Assembly (NCBI RefSeq): GCF_000147695.2 | Contig: NC_015958.1 | Coordinates: 1,728,001-1,792,000 of the forward strand | DNA from: Thermoanaerobacter wiegelii Rt8.B1 | GTDB lineage: Bacteria; Bacillota; Thermoanaerobacteria; Thermoanaerobacterales; Thermoanaerobacteraceae | Length of the DNA stretch: 64,000 nt | Reading direction: 5' to 3' | In this document: in pieces, positions 35,153 through 44,742 of the stretch | Layout of the letters: the number at the start of each line of letters is the position of its first letter | How positions within the stretch are numbered: the first letter of the stretch is position 1 | Position numbers and translations under genes: made by a program | The notes under the pieces: model-generated | The model's input: only the letters and a program-made list of their open reading frames with translations | Databases searched by the model: none | Told to the model about the DNA's origin: nothing

Positions 35153-36280
35153 ATGGAGTTTCTGTTAAAACTATTTAATGATATGATACAAACTACCGGT
35201 CTTGTTCATTTAACTTGGGGTAATGTGTTTTTAATATTGGTAGGTATATTCCTCATATACTTAGCTATTGTAAAAAAATATGAGCCATTTTTACTTCTTC
35301 CAATAGGTTTTGGCAGTATTGTAGCAAACATACCAGCTACTGATTTATTGGAACCTGGAGGACTTATACACTTTTTTTACTTAGGGGTTGAAAAGGTTAT
35401 CTATCCTCCCCTTATCTTCCTCGGCGTAGGTGCCATGACGGACTTTGGTCCTATGATTGCGAATCCTAGTTTAATGATTTTAGGTGCTTTTGCCCATATA
35501 GGAATATTTATAGCATTAATAGGCGCAAAACTTTTAGGTTTTAGTATATTTGAAGCGGGGGCTATAGGGATTATTGGCGGTGCAGATGGACCAATGGCAA
35601 TTTACGTAACTCAAAAATTAGCTCCCCACCTTATGGCTCAAATATCTGTCGCTGCGTATTCTTATATGGCGTTAATGCCTTTAATACAACCTCCTATCAT
35701 GAGGTTACTTACTACAAAAGAGGAAAGGCAAATAATGATGAAACAGATGAGACCCGTTTCAAAAACAGAAAAAATCGCCTTTCCTATTGTAATAACTGTT
35801 TTAATAGATTTACTACTTCCTCCAATTGCTCCTCTTATAACAATGTTGATGTTAGGAAATCTTTTAAAAGAGTCGGGAGTTGTAGATAGGCTTGCAAAAA
35901 CAGTCAGTGGAGAATTTATGAACGTAATTACGATATTATTAGGAGTCTCCATAGGCTCCACCATGAAAGCAGACACTTTTTTGACCATTAAGACATTAGA
36001 GATAGTCACCTTAGGGCTTATCGCTTTTATGACAGGAACAGCTGGAGGTGTACTGGGAGCAAAATTTTTAAATAAACTTTCTGGTGGAAAAATAAATCCT
36101 CTTGTTGGCTCTGCAGGTATAGCTTCTGTTCCAATAGCTGCGAGAGTGTCCCACTCTGTAGCCATAAAAGAAAATCCTTACAACTTTTTAATAATGCACG
36201 CCATGGGGCCAAACCTTGCCGGAGTTTTTGGAACGGCAATAGCAGGTGGAATAATGCTTGTACTATTAGGAGTTCATTAA
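35153..36280 (+). CDS. Sodium-translocating decarboxylase, beta subunit (OadB/GcdB/MmdB family)
   Basis: 375 aa from ATG 35153 after AAGGAG; GTG 35144 is upstream of the correct spacing. It is highly hydrophobic, with family motifs GVGAMTDFGPMIANP, GIIGGADGPMAIYV (sodium-binding aspartate region) and NPLVGSAGIASVPIAARVSH. It couples decarboxylation on a partner subunit to sodium export. No alpha (carboxyltransferase) or biotin carrier gene is adjacent, so the catalytic partners must lie elsewhere. Confidence 0.9.
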   Translation: MEFLLKLFNDMIQTTGLVHLTWGNVFLILVGIFLIYLAIVKKYEPFLLLPIGFGSIVANIPATDLLEPGGLIHFFYLGVEKVIYPPLIFLGVGAMTDFGPMIANPSLMILGAFAHIGIFIALIGAKLLGFSIFEAGAIGIIGGADGPMAIYVTQKLAPHLMAQISVAAYSYMALMPLIQPPIMRLLTTKEERQIMMKQMRPVSKTEKIAFPIVITVLIDLLLPPIAPLITMLMLGNLLKESGVVDRLAKTVSGEFMNVITILLGVSIGSTMKADTFLTIKTLEIVTLGLIAFMTGTAGGVLGAKFLNKLSGGKINPLVGSAGIASVPIAARVSHSVAIKENPYNFLIMHAMGPNLAGVFGTAIAGGIMLVLLGVH

Positions 36281-36305
36281 AACAGCCAAAATGGCTGTTT
36301 TTTAT
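36281..36305 (+). terminator. Intrinsic terminator after the decarboxylase beta-subunit gene
   Basis: AACAGCCA-AAA-TGGCTGTT followed by TTTTATT directly after the stop codon. Confidence 0.9.
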
Positions 36306-36369
36306 TGTATCACAAAGATATATGCAAGAATATTATATTAGTAAATATATAGATTTGGGAGGTTTAAAA

Positions 36370-36543
36370 ATGTACGACTATAATCCTTATGTACAAGATT
36401 ATGCTTTTCCTCCTCTAAAGCTTGCACAAGCTTATGTACCTTTACAGAAATATGTATCTATTTATCCTCCAGAAGAAGCCATTAAAAAAGGCACTGTTTT
36501 TCCTGAACTTGATATGCCTTATGTAGGCGAAAAAATGAGGTGA
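36370..36543 (+). CDS. cotJA: Spore coat protein CotJA
   Basis: 57 aa from ATG 36370 with GGGAGG upstream. It is Pro- and Tyr-rich (PPLKLAQAYVPLQKYVSIYP), with the EEAIKKGTVFPEL segment typical of CotJA. It is needed for assembling CotJC in the spore coat and is made in the mother cell. First gene of the three-gene cotJ operon; the frame upstream of 36370 is not coding. Confidence 0.9.
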   Translation: MYDYNPYVQDYAFPPLKLAQAYVPLQKYVSIYPPEEAIKKGTVFPELDMPYVGEKMR

Positions 36544-36547
36544 TAAA

Positions 36548-36805
36548 ATGGATGGCAATCAAATATCTTTGCTTAAGAAAATCATGGAAATAGAGTTTAC
36601 CTGTATAGATTTGAATCTATATTTAGACACCCATCCCGATGACCAAAAAGCCCTTCAAGACTATAACTATTATTCCAACCAATTGTCTATGTTGAAACAA
36701 CAATATGAACAATTTTACGGGCCCTTGATGGTTTTTGGTCATTCACAAAGTCAATATCCTTGGAAATGGGTAGATGACCCATGGCCTTGGGAAATAGAAT
36801 ATTGA
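36548..36805 (+). CDS. cotJB: Spore coat protein CotJB
   Basis: 85 aa. ISLLKKIMEIEFTCIDLNLY and the end WKWVDDPWPWEIEY are characteristic of CotJB. ATG 36548 follows GAGGTG in the end of cotJA (four bases between stop and start). It functions in the coat with CotJA and CotJC. Confidence 0.92.
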   Translation: MDGNQISLLKKIMEIEFTCIDLNLYLDTHPDDQKALQDYNYYSNQLSMLKQQYEQFYGPLMVFGHSQSQYPWKWVDDPWPWEIEY

Positions 36806-36818
36806 GGAGGACTTTGCT

Positions 36819-37391
36819 ATGTGGGTTTATGAAAAGAAACTGCAATATCCTGCTAAAGTATGCAAACCAGATGTAAAAATGGCAAAATACCTCATCGCCC
36901 AATATGGAGGCCCTGATGGAGAATTGGCAGCCGCTTTAAGATATCAAACTCAGCGATTCGTCATGCCTACAGGAAAAGCAAAAGCAGTTTTGACAGACAT
37001 TGCTACAGAAGAATTAGCACACCTTGAAATAATAGCAACTCTTGTTTTCAAGCTTTTAAAGGGAGTACCAGTAGAAATATTAAAAAGAGAAGGATTAGGG
37101 GAATACTATACAGAACATGATAGAGGCCTATTCTATGCAGATACAACAGGAATGTTATGGACCGCCGCCTATATCCAGGCTAAAGGAGATGCAATCGCTG
37201 ATCTACACGAAGATATGGCAGCCGAAGAAAAAGCAAGAGCAACTTATGAACATTTAATAAATCTCACAGATGACCCTTGTGTAAAAGATACTCTAAGGTT
37301 TTTGAGAGAAAGGGAGATTGTACACTTTCAAAGATTTGGAGAAACTTTAGTACAGGTAAGAGAATATATGGAAAGTAAAAAATTCTTTTAA
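36819..37391 (+). CDS. cotJC: Spore coat protein CotJC (manganese-catalase family)
   Basis: 190 aa. A di-manganese catalase-like ferritin fold: AALRYQTQRFVMPT, DIATEELAHLEIIATLV (metal-binding EExxH) and REREIVHFQRFGETL (ExxH). The protein is a coat component and may have peroxide-removing activity. GAGGAGG precedes ATG 36819. Last gene of cotJABC, followed by a terminator. Confidence 0.93.
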   Translation: MWVYEKKLQYPAKVCKPDVKMAKYLIAQYGGPDGELAAALRYQTQRFVMPTGKAKAVLTDIATEELAHLEIIATLVFKLLKGVPVEILKREGLGEYYTEHDRGLFYADTTGMLWTAAYIQAKGDAIADLHEDMAAEEKARATYEHLINLTDDPCVKDTLRFLREREIVHFQRFGETLVQVREYMESKKFF

Positions 37392-37395
37392 AAAA

Positions 37396-37425
37396 GTAGA
37401 TGTATGTCTATTGGCATACATCTAC
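37396..37425. terminator. Terminator of cotJABC overlapping the 3' end of the YbaK-like gene
   Basis: GTAGATGTATG (37396-37406) and CATACATCTAC (37415-37425) form an 11-bp stem. The right arm is also coding sequence for the last residues of the convergent gene. Confidence 0.78.
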
Positions 37426-37863
37426 CCATTTTCCTTCTACTATTTTATCAAGGTCTTCGACTTTTATGGTAGCAGCAGCATTTGTATCACCAGCTGCAGG
37501 ATATACTACCTCATAATTTTTTAAAGACACATCATAATATACTTCAACCGGATTTTTCAGCCCATAAGGACAAACGCCACCAACAGGATGCCCTGTAACT
37601 TCTAACACTTCTTCTGGGGATGCCATTTTTGCTTTTGTTTTAAAAGTATCTTTAAATTTTTTATTGTCTATTTTTCTATCCCCTGCTGTTATAATCATAA
37701 TATATTTATCTTTTAATCTAAAAAGCATAGACTTTGCTATTTCCCCAGGAGTTACCCCTAAAGATTTAGCTGCTTTTTCCACAGTGCTTGTATCTTCAAA
37801 AATTTTTATTTTAATATCATATCCTTTCTCTTTAAAAAACTCTTTCACCGCTTCTACTGACAC
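37408..37863 (-). CDS. YbaK/prolyl-tRNA deacylase-domain protein
   Basis: 151 aa from GTG 37863, seven bases after AAAGGTGG. It carries the YbaK editing domain: VEKAAKSLGVTPGEIAKSML, KFKDTFKTKAKMASPEEV and HPVGGVCPYGLK. These free-standing domains hydrolyse mischarged tRNA such as Cys-tRNA(Pro). It follows metH by 13 bp, so may be carried on the SAM-riboswitch transcript, but a functional link is not evident. Confidence 0.88.
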   Translation of the reverse strand: MSVEAVKEFFKEKGYDIKIKIFEDTSTVEKAAKSLGVTPGEIAKSMLFRLKDKYIMIITAGDRKIDNKKFKDTFKTKAKMASPEEVLEVTGHPVGGVCPYGLKNPVEVYYDVSLKNYEVVYPAAGDTNAAATIKVEDLDKIVEGKWVDVCQ

Positions 37864-37876
37864 CTCTACACCACCT

Positions 37877-40300
37877 TTAAATACCACAAGTTTTACATAA
37901 AAGAGCATTTTTTAAGAAAAACTTATCAGCAATTTTAACTGCATCTTGAGCCGTTTTTCCGTAATAATCTGCTCCAATCTTATAGGCATATTCCTCAGTC
38001 AAAACAGCCCCGCCTACCATTATTTTCACATCAGTATTTGCTTTAAGCAGTTTGATAATTTTCTCCATATTAAACAAAGTTGTCGTCATCAAAGCACTTA
38101 GACCTACTAACGGTGCCCCTGTTCGCTTTACTTCCTCTAATATCACTTCTCCTTTTACATCTTTTCCTAAGTCAATTACATCATATCCATAGTTTTCAAG
38201 CAAAACTTTTACTATATTTTTTCCTATATCATGTACATCTCCTTCAACTGTAGCAAGTATTATTTTGCCTTTAGATACTGAACCTTTTGGAAGCTTTTCT
38301 TTTATTATCTTAAAAGCGCTTTGCACCACTTCTGCAGAGCTCAAAAGTTGTGGCAAGAAATATATGCCTTTTTCATATCTATCTCCCACTTCTTTTAAGG
38401 CAGGAATTATTATGTTATCAACTATAGAAAGAGGCTGAACTTCCTCCTCTAAAATATTTTTTACTATATCTTCTACTCCTGACTTTTTGCCTTCTAAAAT
38501 CTGGATATAGAGTTTTGATTTTAAATCTTCTTCTTGAATTTTTTGTTGTTCTTTCTCTTTGATCTCCTCTTTTTGCTTTTTCCCATATATATTCAGATAA
38601 TTCACACTGCCTTTATCTTTATTTAGTAAAACCATTGAAGCCCTCAAAGTGTCCATCATGGCTTCATCGCAGGGATTTATAATAGCAGTAGTAAGCCCAT
38701 AAGATGCTGCCATTGCTAAAAAAGTAGAGTTTATCAACCTTCTTTCAGGTAAACCAAAGGAAACATTGCTAAGTCCCACAACAGTATTTACTCCTAACTC
38801 TTCTTTAGCCAATTTTATCGCTTCTAAAGTCTCAATTGCAGCCTCCTGCTCAGAAGAAACCGTCAGCACAATACAATCTATCAATATGTCCTCTTTAGGT
38901 ATGCCATACTCTTCCGCTTTTTTTATAATTTTTTTCGCATTTTCAATTCTTTCATGCCTATCTTTGGGAAGCCCTTTATCTCCTACAGTAAGTCCTACAA
39001 CACAAGCTCCGTATTTTTTGACAATAGGAAGCACTTCTTTTAAACTTTCCTCTTTTGCACTTACAGAGTTGATTATGGGTCTACCTCTTAAAATTCTTAT
39101 AGCTTTTTCTACAGCTTTAATATTAGTGCTATCTATTTGAAGAGGAATGTCTACCACATTTTGTATTTCAGAAACTACTTTAGGAAGTAATTCTTCTTCG
39201 TTTACCCCAGGAACTCCCACATTTACATCCAATATTTCCGCTCCGCATTTTTGCTGTTTTATAGCTTCCTCTACTGCTAAACTTACATCTCCCGCCAAAA
39301 AAGCCTCACTTAACTTCTTTTTTCCAGTAGGATTTATACATTCCCCTATAACCCTTAAAAGATAATTTTCACCTATGAAAACTGTTTTTGTATTGGAAGC
39401 TACAGCTGTAAATTTGTTGACTTTGACTTTTGGCTTTAAATCTTTTACAGCTTTTTTAACAAGTTTTATATAGTGAGGAGTAGTACCGCAGCACCCTCCC
39501 ACTATAGAAGCGCCTTTTTCAACAAGTAAAGGAAAGAAACTGGCAAACTCTTCTGGTTTTAAGTCGTAAACTGTTTTTCCATCCCTAATCACAGGCATAC
39601 CTGCATTAGGCTGCGCAATAATAGGTATGCGAGCAACCTGTGAAATTTTTTCAACTACACTTACCATTTTATCGGGACCTGTCGAGCAGTTAACGCCAAT
39701 GGCATCTAATCCTAACCCTTGTAAACTAACTACTACAGTTATAGGGTCTGACCCCATAAGAGTCCTTCCATCTTCTTGAAAAGTCATTGTACATATAACT
39801 TTCATGTTTGAATTCTCTTTAGCAGCAAGAATGGCAGCTTTTGCCTCCAGCATATCTGACATTGTTTCAATTAAAACAATATCTGCTCCCGCTCTTTCTG
39901 CAGCTATAACTACTTCTTTAAAAACATCATAAGCTTCGTCAAAAGTCATGTCTCCATAAGGAGTTAAAAGCTCTCCAGTAGGTCCTATAGAAAGTGCCAC
40001 AGGTTTATCTCTTGCCGCTCTTTTTGCGATTTTGACAGCTTGAGTGACGATATTGAAAACTTCATTTTCCAGTCCATACTTTGCTAATTTTATCCTGTTA
40101 GCGCCAAAGGTATTTGTTTCAATTACATCCGCTCCTGCTTCTATATAGGACCTGTGGATATCAAATACTACTTCTGGATGGGTTATATTCATATATTCGG
40201 GACACTCTCCAGTTTTTAAACCCCTCTCTTGAAGTTGTGTCCCCATTGCTCCATCAAAAACAATCACTCTATTTGAAAGTTCTTTAAAAATGTCTAACAT
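37877..40300 (-). CDS. metH: Cobalamin-dependent methionine synthase (short form without activation domain)
   Basis: 807 aa. Domains in order: homocysteine-binding barrel (FDGAMGTQLQERGL; zinc ligands in VGGCCGTTP), pterin-binding barrel (GECINPTGKKKLSEAFLAGD), B12 cap and B12-binding domain (EGDVHDIGKNIVKVLL, the DxHxxG ligand). The C-terminal SAM-dependent reactivation domain of the E. coli enzyme is absent, as is usual in Clostridia and Thermotogae. It methylates homocysteine with methyl-tetrahydrofolate. It is 13 bp after metF, under the SAM-I riboswitch. Confidence 0.95.
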   Translation of the reverse strand: MLDIFKELSNRVIVFDGAMGTQLQERGLKTGECPEYMNITHPEVVFDIHRSYIEAGADVIETNTFGANRIKLAKYGLENEVFNIVTQAVKIAKRAARDKPVALSIGPTGELLTPYGDMTFDEAYDVFKEVVIAAERAGADIVLIETMSDMLEAKAAILAAKENSNMKVICTMTFQEDGRTLMGSDPITVVVSLQGLGLDAIGVNCSTGPDKMVSVVEKISQVARIPIIAQPNAGMPVIRDGKTVYDLKPEEFASFFPLLVEKGASIVGGCCGTTPHYIKLVKKAVKDLKPKVKVNKFTAVASNTKTVFIGENYLLRVIGECINPTGKKKLSEAFLAGDVSLAVEEAIKQQKCGAEILDVNVGVPGVNEEELLPKVVSEIQNVVDIPLQIDSTNIKAVEKAIRILRGRPIINSVSAKEESLKEVLPIVKKYGACVVGLTVGDKGLPKDRHERIENAKKIIKKAEEYGIPKEDILIDCIVLTVSSEQEAAIETLEAIKLAKEELGVNTVVGLSNVSFGLPERRLINSTFLAMAASYGLTTAIINPCDEAMMDTLRASMVLLNKDKGSVNYLNIYGKKQKEEIKEKEQQKIQEEDLKSKLYIQILEGKKSGVEDIVKNILEEEVQPLSIVDNIIIPALKEVGDRYEKGIYFLPQLLSSAEVVQSAFKIIKEKLPKGSVSKGKIILATVEGDVHDIGKNIVKVLLENYGYDVIDLGKDVKGEVILEEVKRTGAPLVGLSALMTTTLFNMEKIIKLLKANTDVKIMVGGAVLTEEYAYKIGADYYGKTAQDAVKIADKFFLKNALLCKTCGI

Positions 40301-40313
40301 TTTTAACCTCCAT

Positions 40314-41225
40314 TTAATTCATCTGTACGTTATTTTCTGCAAAATCACAGACTAAATCATCGACTCTTGAAATTATTTCTAACACAACATTTGTACTCCC
40401 TAAAGGCATAATGTGAATTCCTGCAACTTCACTGCGTATCCGCTTTATAAACTCTACAGCTATGTTTATTCCCTCTTCTCTTCCTCCATCCTTTAGCCTT
40501 TCTAAAACTTTTTCTGGAATATCTATACCTGGCACTTTTTCATTTAAATTGACTGCCATTTTATAGCTTTTAAGAGGTAATATGCCTATCAAAAGTGGTA
40601 CATTGAAATTTTTAATCTTTTCAATAAACTTAAATAAAATTTCCTCATCATAAACCGGTTGTGTTTGAATAAATTCTGCCCCTGCCTCTATCTTAACTTT
40701 AAGCTTCTCTAGTGCTTCATCCCTTAAATCATTTGGATTTGCAGTCGTACCGGCGCAAAATTCTGTTGGGGAATCTAATTTATTTCCATTGTAATCATAA
40801 CCTCTATTAAAAGCACTGATAATCTTTAAAAGCCCAACAGAATCTACATCATATACCCCTTTAGCCTGAGGAGTATCTCCACGGGAAGGGTCATCTCCTG
40901 TCAAGGCTAGTATGTTTCTCACACCTAACGCATAAGCTCCTAAGAGCTCTGACTGAAGGCCTATCAGATTTCTGTCTCTACAGGTCAAATGAAAAATAGC
41001 TTCAATGTTTAAGTGGTCTTGTAAAAGGTGAGCGACTGCTATAGGACTCATCCGCATATTCGCCATAGGACAGTCCGTTATATTTAAGGCATCTACAATG
41101 CCTTTTAATTTTCTCGCTTCTTCAATAGTTTTCGTTATATCTACCCCTTTTGGCGTAGAAATTTCTGCTGTCACAACAAACTTCCTTTTCTTAAGTTTAG
41201 TACACAAATTTTCATTTTTCAACAT
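40314..41225 (-). CDS. metF: Methylenetetrahydrofolate reductase
   Basis: 303 aa. VVTAEISTPKGVDITKTIEE, NITDCPMANMRMSPIAVAHL, HLTCRDRNLIGLQSELLGAY, ALTGDDPSRGD and GAEFIQTQPVYDEE are MetF signatures. It reduces methylene-THF to methyl-THF, feeding MetH encoded directly downstream. ATG 41225 follows GGAGGCGATG. The transcript leader is a SAM-I riboswitch, so expression should fall when S-adenosylmethionine is plentiful. Confidence 0.95.
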   Translation of the reverse strand: MLKNENLCTKLKKRKFVVTAEISTPKGVDITKTIEEARKLKGIVDALNITDCPMANMRMSPIAVAHLLQDHLNIEAIFHLTCRDRNLIGLQSELLGAYALGVRNILALTGDDPSRGDTPQAKGVYDVDSVGLLKIISAFNRGYDYNGNKLDSPTEFCAGTTANPNDLRDEALEKLKVKIEAGAEFIQTQPVYDEEILFKFIEKIKNFNVPLLIGILPLKSYKMAVNLNEKVPGIDIPEKVLERLKDGGREEGINIAVEFIKRIRSEVAGIHIMPLGSTNVVLEIISRVDDLVCDFAENNVQMN

Positions 41226-41250
41226 CTACATCGCCTCCATTTTTAAAAAT

Positions 41251-41391
41251 AAAAAAGTCTCTTCGCCAAAAGAAGAGACACCAAAACTCTCTCATCTTTC
41301 AGCGAAACGCTGCTGGAATTGGCACCAAGACGCATATAAAATGCCGGTTGCCGGGTTTCATCGGGCCAGTCCCTCCACCACTCTCGATAAG
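41251..41391 (-). promoter_or_regulatory. SAM-I (S-box) riboswitch with terminator controlling metF-metH
   Basis: The minus strand from 41391 begins CTTATCGAGAGTGGTGGAGG and continues with the conserved GACTGGCCCGATGAAACCCG, CAACC, GGTGCCAATTCC and GAAAGATGAGAG segments of the S-box. An intrinsic terminator follows at 41251-41279 (GTCTCTTC...GAAGAGAC plus T-run). SAM binding stabilises the terminator and stops transcription before metF. It accounts for much of the 41226-41624 gap. Confidence 0.97.
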
Positions 41392-41430
41392 AGATTTTAA
41401 AGTATTAACTTATTAAACTATTTAAGCTAT

Positions 41431-41459
41431 ATAATACTATGGTTTTACTCCCCTGTCAA
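41431..41459 (-). promoter_or_regulatory. Sigma-A promoter of the metF-metH operon
   Basis: On the minus strand TTGACA (41454-41459) and TATTAT (41431-41436) are separated by 17 bp, placing the start about 35 nt before the riboswitch. Confidence 0.8.
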
Positions 41460-41553
41460 TAAAAAATTTTTTATGGTTTCGAATAAAATTAAAAACTTTT
41501 TTAATGCTTAAATCCTTTACACATTCATTCTAAAATCTTTCCTTTTGGATCTG

Positions 41554-41591
41554 TGCAAGCACTTGCATAATAGATTTTTTAATATTATAAT
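41554..41591 (+). promoter_or_regulatory. Promoter of glgP with overlapping palindromic operator
   Basis: TTGCAT (41563-41568) and TATAAT (41586-41591) are 17 bp apart. A 14-bp perfect palindrome TGCAAGCACTTGCA (41554-41567) overlaps the -35, as a LacI-type repressor site would. The regulator is unknown. Confidence 0.7.
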
Positions 41592-41624
41592 ATACTTAAT
41601 ACTTGGGAAATGAGGAGGTTTAAT

Positions 41625-43250
41625 ATGAGTAATGAAAAATTGCCAAAAGTAGCCTATTTCTGCATGGAATACGGCTTACAATCAGATTTCAAACTATACG
41701 CAGGTGGTCTTGGCATTTTAGCAGGAGACCATCTAAAAGCCGCAAAAGAATTAGGTATGCCTTTAGTAGGAATAGGCATACTGTGGAAACAAGGTTATAC
41801 AGAACAACATATCGGTGAAGACGGATACCCTTATGATGCCTATCGCAATTACACACGTAAGTACGACTTTTTAAAGGACACAGGAGTAAAGGTAAAAGTA
41901 AAAATAAGAAACAAAGATGTATACTGCAAAGTATGGTTAGTAAACAGCTTTGACAATGCGCCTTTGTATTTGCTTGACACAGATATACCAGAAAATGGAG
42001 ATAGATGGATAACAGGTCAGCTTTATGGATGGTTTGGTGAAGAAAGAGTTTCACAGGAAATGGTGTTAGGCATTGGCGGAGTAAGAGCTTTAAGAGCTTT
42101 GGGAATTGATGTAGATGTTTATCATTTTAACGAAGGGCATGCAGTATTAGCAGCCATTGAGCTTATAAGAGAAAAAATGGAAAATCAAAATATGAGTTTT
42201 GAAGAAGCATGGAAAGCCACAAGGGAAGAAGTAGTATTTACAACCCATACCCCTGTTAAGGAAGGAAACGAATCTCACGATTTAGAACTTCTTATGTATA
42301 TGGGTGCAAACAATGGCCTTTCAATTGAGCAAATGGCCCAAATTGGTGGCGTTCCTTTTAATATGACAGTCGCAGGTTTGAGACTTTCTCGCATTGCAAA
42401 CGGTGTCTCAAAACTTCACGGTCAAACTGCAAACAAAATGTGGGAACATGTTGACAACAAGGCTCCTATAATTTCAATAACAAACGGAATTGATAGAAAC
42501 ACTTGGGTAGATAAAAGAATAATAGAAGCCTACAACAAAGGTGAAGGACTTTTAGAAACTCATAATATTTTAAAACAAGAATTAATTGATTTTGTATATC
42601 AAAGGACAGGAGTCAAATTAGACGCTGATAAACTTTTGATAGGTTTTTCAAGGAGAGCTGCTCCTTACAAAAGAAGCGACCTTATATTTACAAATGACGA
42701 AGTCATAGGTAATTATCTAAGGTCTAAAAAAATACAAATGGTGTTCTCAGGAAAAGGTCATCCACTAGATGATGTGGGTAAAAAAATTGTCACAAAATTA
42801 ATAGAGATGACAAAGAAATATCCTGAAAGCGTAGTATTCTTAGAAGATTACGACATGACAATAGGAAAAATGCTTACTCGAGGCGCTGATGTGTGGTTAA
42901 ACAATCCAAGAAGGCCAATGGAGGCCAGTGGTACCTCCGGCATGAAAGCCGCCATGAACGGAGTACTAAATTTAAGCATTTTAGATGGATGGTGGCCAGA
43001 AGCTTGTATAGACGGAGTAAATGGCTGGCAATTTGGAGATGGTTTTGAGTCTGACAATATAGAAGAATTAGACAAACACGACCTTGAAGCACTCTACGAC
43101 GTTCTTTTAAATAAAGTAGTACCCACATACTACAATGATAAAGCAAAATGGGAAAATATGATGAGAGAAAGCATAAGGACGACTTATGAAGCTTTCTCAG
43201 CTAATAGAATGTTAAAAGAATACTACGATTTAATGTACACAAAAAAATAA
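41625..43250 (+). CDS. glgP: Alpha-glucan phosphorylase, short form
   Basis: 541 aa from ATG 41625, seven bases after AGGAGG; the in-frame ATG at 41610 precedes that site. Family segments are VAYFCMEYGLQSDFKLYAGG, HFNEGHAVLAAIELI, FTTHTPV, RRAAPYKRSDLIF and NNPRRPMEASGTSGMKAAMN, where the pyridoxal-phosphate lysine lies in the last. It releases glucose 1-phosphate from glycogen, maltodextrin or starch fragments. It lacks the long N-terminal domain of classical phosphorylases. It faces pgi across a shared terminator, and both feed glycolysis. Confidence 0.93.
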   Translation: MSNEKLPKVAYFCMEYGLQSDFKLYAGGLGILAGDHLKAAKELGMPLVGIGILWKQGYTEQHIGEDGYPYDAYRNYTRKYDFLKDTGVKVKVKIRNKDVYCKVWLVNSFDNAPLYLLDTDIPENGDRWITGQLYGWFGEERVSQEMVLGIGGVRALRALGIDVDVYHFNEGHAVLAAIELIREKMENQNMSFEEAWKATREEVVFTTHTPVKEGNESHDLELLMYMGANNGLSIEQMAQIGGVPFNMTVAGLRLSRIANGVSKLHGQTANKMWEHVDNKAPIISITNGIDRNTWVDKRIIEAYNKGEGLLETHNILKQELIDFVYQRTGVKLDADKLLIGFSRRAAPYKRSDLIFTNDEVIGNYLRSKKIQMVFSGKGHPLDDVGKKIVTKLIEMTKKYPESVVFLEDYDMTIGKMLTRGADVWLNNPRRPMEASGTSGMKAAMNGVLNLSILDGWWPEACIDGVNGWQFGDGFESDNIEELDKHDLEALYDVLLNKVVPTYYNDKAKWENMMRESIRTTYEAFSANRMLKEYYDLMYTKK

Positions 43251-43265
43251 GTCAACCCTTATTTA

Positions 43266-43292
43266 AAAAGGCCGCGCAATTGCCCGGCCTTT
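43266..43292. terminator. Bidirectional terminator between glgP and pgi
   Basis: AAAAGGCCG...CGGCCTTT hairpin with A- and T-runs, between convergent genes. Confidence 0.88.
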
Positions 43293-43295
43293 AAT

Positions 43296-44651
43296 TTATT
43301 TTCCCAATCTCTTTTCTAACAATTCTTTTTCTTTTTCATATCCTGGTTTTCCTAAAAGTGCAAACATGTTTTTCTTGTAAGCCTCTACCCCTGGTTGGTC
43401 AAATGGATTAACCCCATTTATATATCCGCTTATAGCACAAGCCATTTCAAAGAAGTAGACCAGATTGCCAAAATAGTAAGCTGATATTTCAGGGATATTT
43501 ACTACAAGGTTAGGAACATTCCCATCTGTATGAGCCAATAATGTACCTTCAAAAGCCTTTTTATTGACAAAATCTATAGTTTTTCCTGCTAAAAAGTTAA
43601 GCCCATCTATATTGTCCTTGTCTTCATTTATAACTATATCTTTAACAGGTTTTTCAACATTTAAAACTGTTTCAAAAATATTTCTGCTTCCCTCTTGTAT
43701 AAACTGCCCCATTGAGTGTAAATCTGTCGTAAAATCTACTGAAGCAGGATAAATTCCCTTATTGTCTTTACCTTCACTTTCTCCAAAAAGCTGTTTCCAC
43801 CATTCAGAGAAATAGTGAAGCTTTGGCTCATAATTTACAAGTATTTCTATAGCTTTGCCTTTTCTGTACAAAATATTTCTCAAAATTGCATACTGCATGC
43901 TTATATTTTCATTAAGGTTGTCTTTGGTATAGACTGTTGAAGCATCGTAAGCACCCTGCATCATATCGTCTATGCTAATGCCTGCTACTGCTATTGGTAG
44001 AAGGCCTACAGCTGTCAAAACTGAGTATCTTCCTCCAACATCGTCAGGAATCACAAATGTTTCATATCCTTCTTCATCAGCTAATTTTTTTAAAGCTCCT
44101 TTCGCTCTATCTGTTGTCACATATATTCTCGATTTAGCCCCTTCTTTTCCATATTTTTTCTCAAGAAAATCTCTAAAAACCCTAAAAGCTATTGCCGATT
44201 CTGTGGTAGTACCAGATTTAGAAATCACATTTATTGATACATCTTTGTCCTCTATAAGTTCAAATAAATCACTTAAATATGTAGAGCTTATGCTGTTTCC
44301 AGCAAAATAAATCTCCGGCATATTCCTCTTACCTTTTGGCAACAAATTATAGAAGGAATGAGAAAGCATTTCAATTGCCGCTCTTGCCCCTAAATAAGAC
44401 CCACCTATACCTATAACTACAAGCACATCAGAATCTGATTGAATCTTCTCTGCTGCTTTTTTAATGCGTTCAAACTCTGCCTTATCATAATCTTTGGGAA
44501 GACTTACCCATCCTAAAAAGTCATTCCCTTGAGCATTTTTATTAAGCACCATATCAAGAGATAATTTTGCATGCTTTTCCATATATTCAATTTCTTTTTG
44601 ACTTACAAATTGTAGAGCTTTTGAATAATCAAAACCTATCAATTTCTTCAT
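43296..44651 (-). CDS. pgi: Glucose-6-phosphate isomerase
   Basis: 451 aa. [38 protein letters not shown] (sugar-phosphate site) and the C-terminal signature around [20 protein letters not shown] are all present. It interconverts glucose 6-phosphate and fructose 6-phosphate. ATG 44651 follows GGAGG. The length is that of the Bacillus/Clostridium type. It appears monocistronic. Confidence 0.97.
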   Translation of the reverse strand: MKKLIGFDYSKALQFVSQKEIEYMEKHAKLSLDMVLNKNAQGNDFLGWVSLPKDYDKAEFERIKKAAEKIQSDSDVLVVIGIGGSYLGARAAIEMLSHSFYNLLPKGKRNMPEIYFAGNSISSTYLSDLFELIEDKDVSINVISKSGTTTESAIAFRVFRDFLEKKYGKEGAKSRIYVTTDRAKGALKKLADEEGYETFVIPDDVGGRYSVLTAVGLLPIAVAGISIDDMMQGAYDASTVYTKDNLNENISMQYAILRNILYRKGKAIEILVNYEPKLHYFSEWWKQLFGESEGKDNKGIYPASVDFTTDLHSMGQFIQEGSRNIFETVLNVEKPVKDIVINEDKDNIDGLNFLAGKTIDFVNKKAFEGTLLAHTDGNVPNLVVNIPEISAYYFGNLVYFFEMACAISGYINGVNPFDQPGVEAYKKNMFALLGKPGYEKEKELLEKRLGK

Positions 44652-44742
44652 ATGTAAACCTCCATTCCTTATTTACATACTTATTTTATACCATAAATCT
44701 ATGTTGTTCAAGTTTTTCAAAAGTATGTATAAGTTTACTTAA

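Noticed and set aside
41689-42054. 121-codon antisense frame inside glgP
   Set aside because: It mirrors the codon structure of glgP, with no ribosome site and no family; similar antisense shadows occur across the window.
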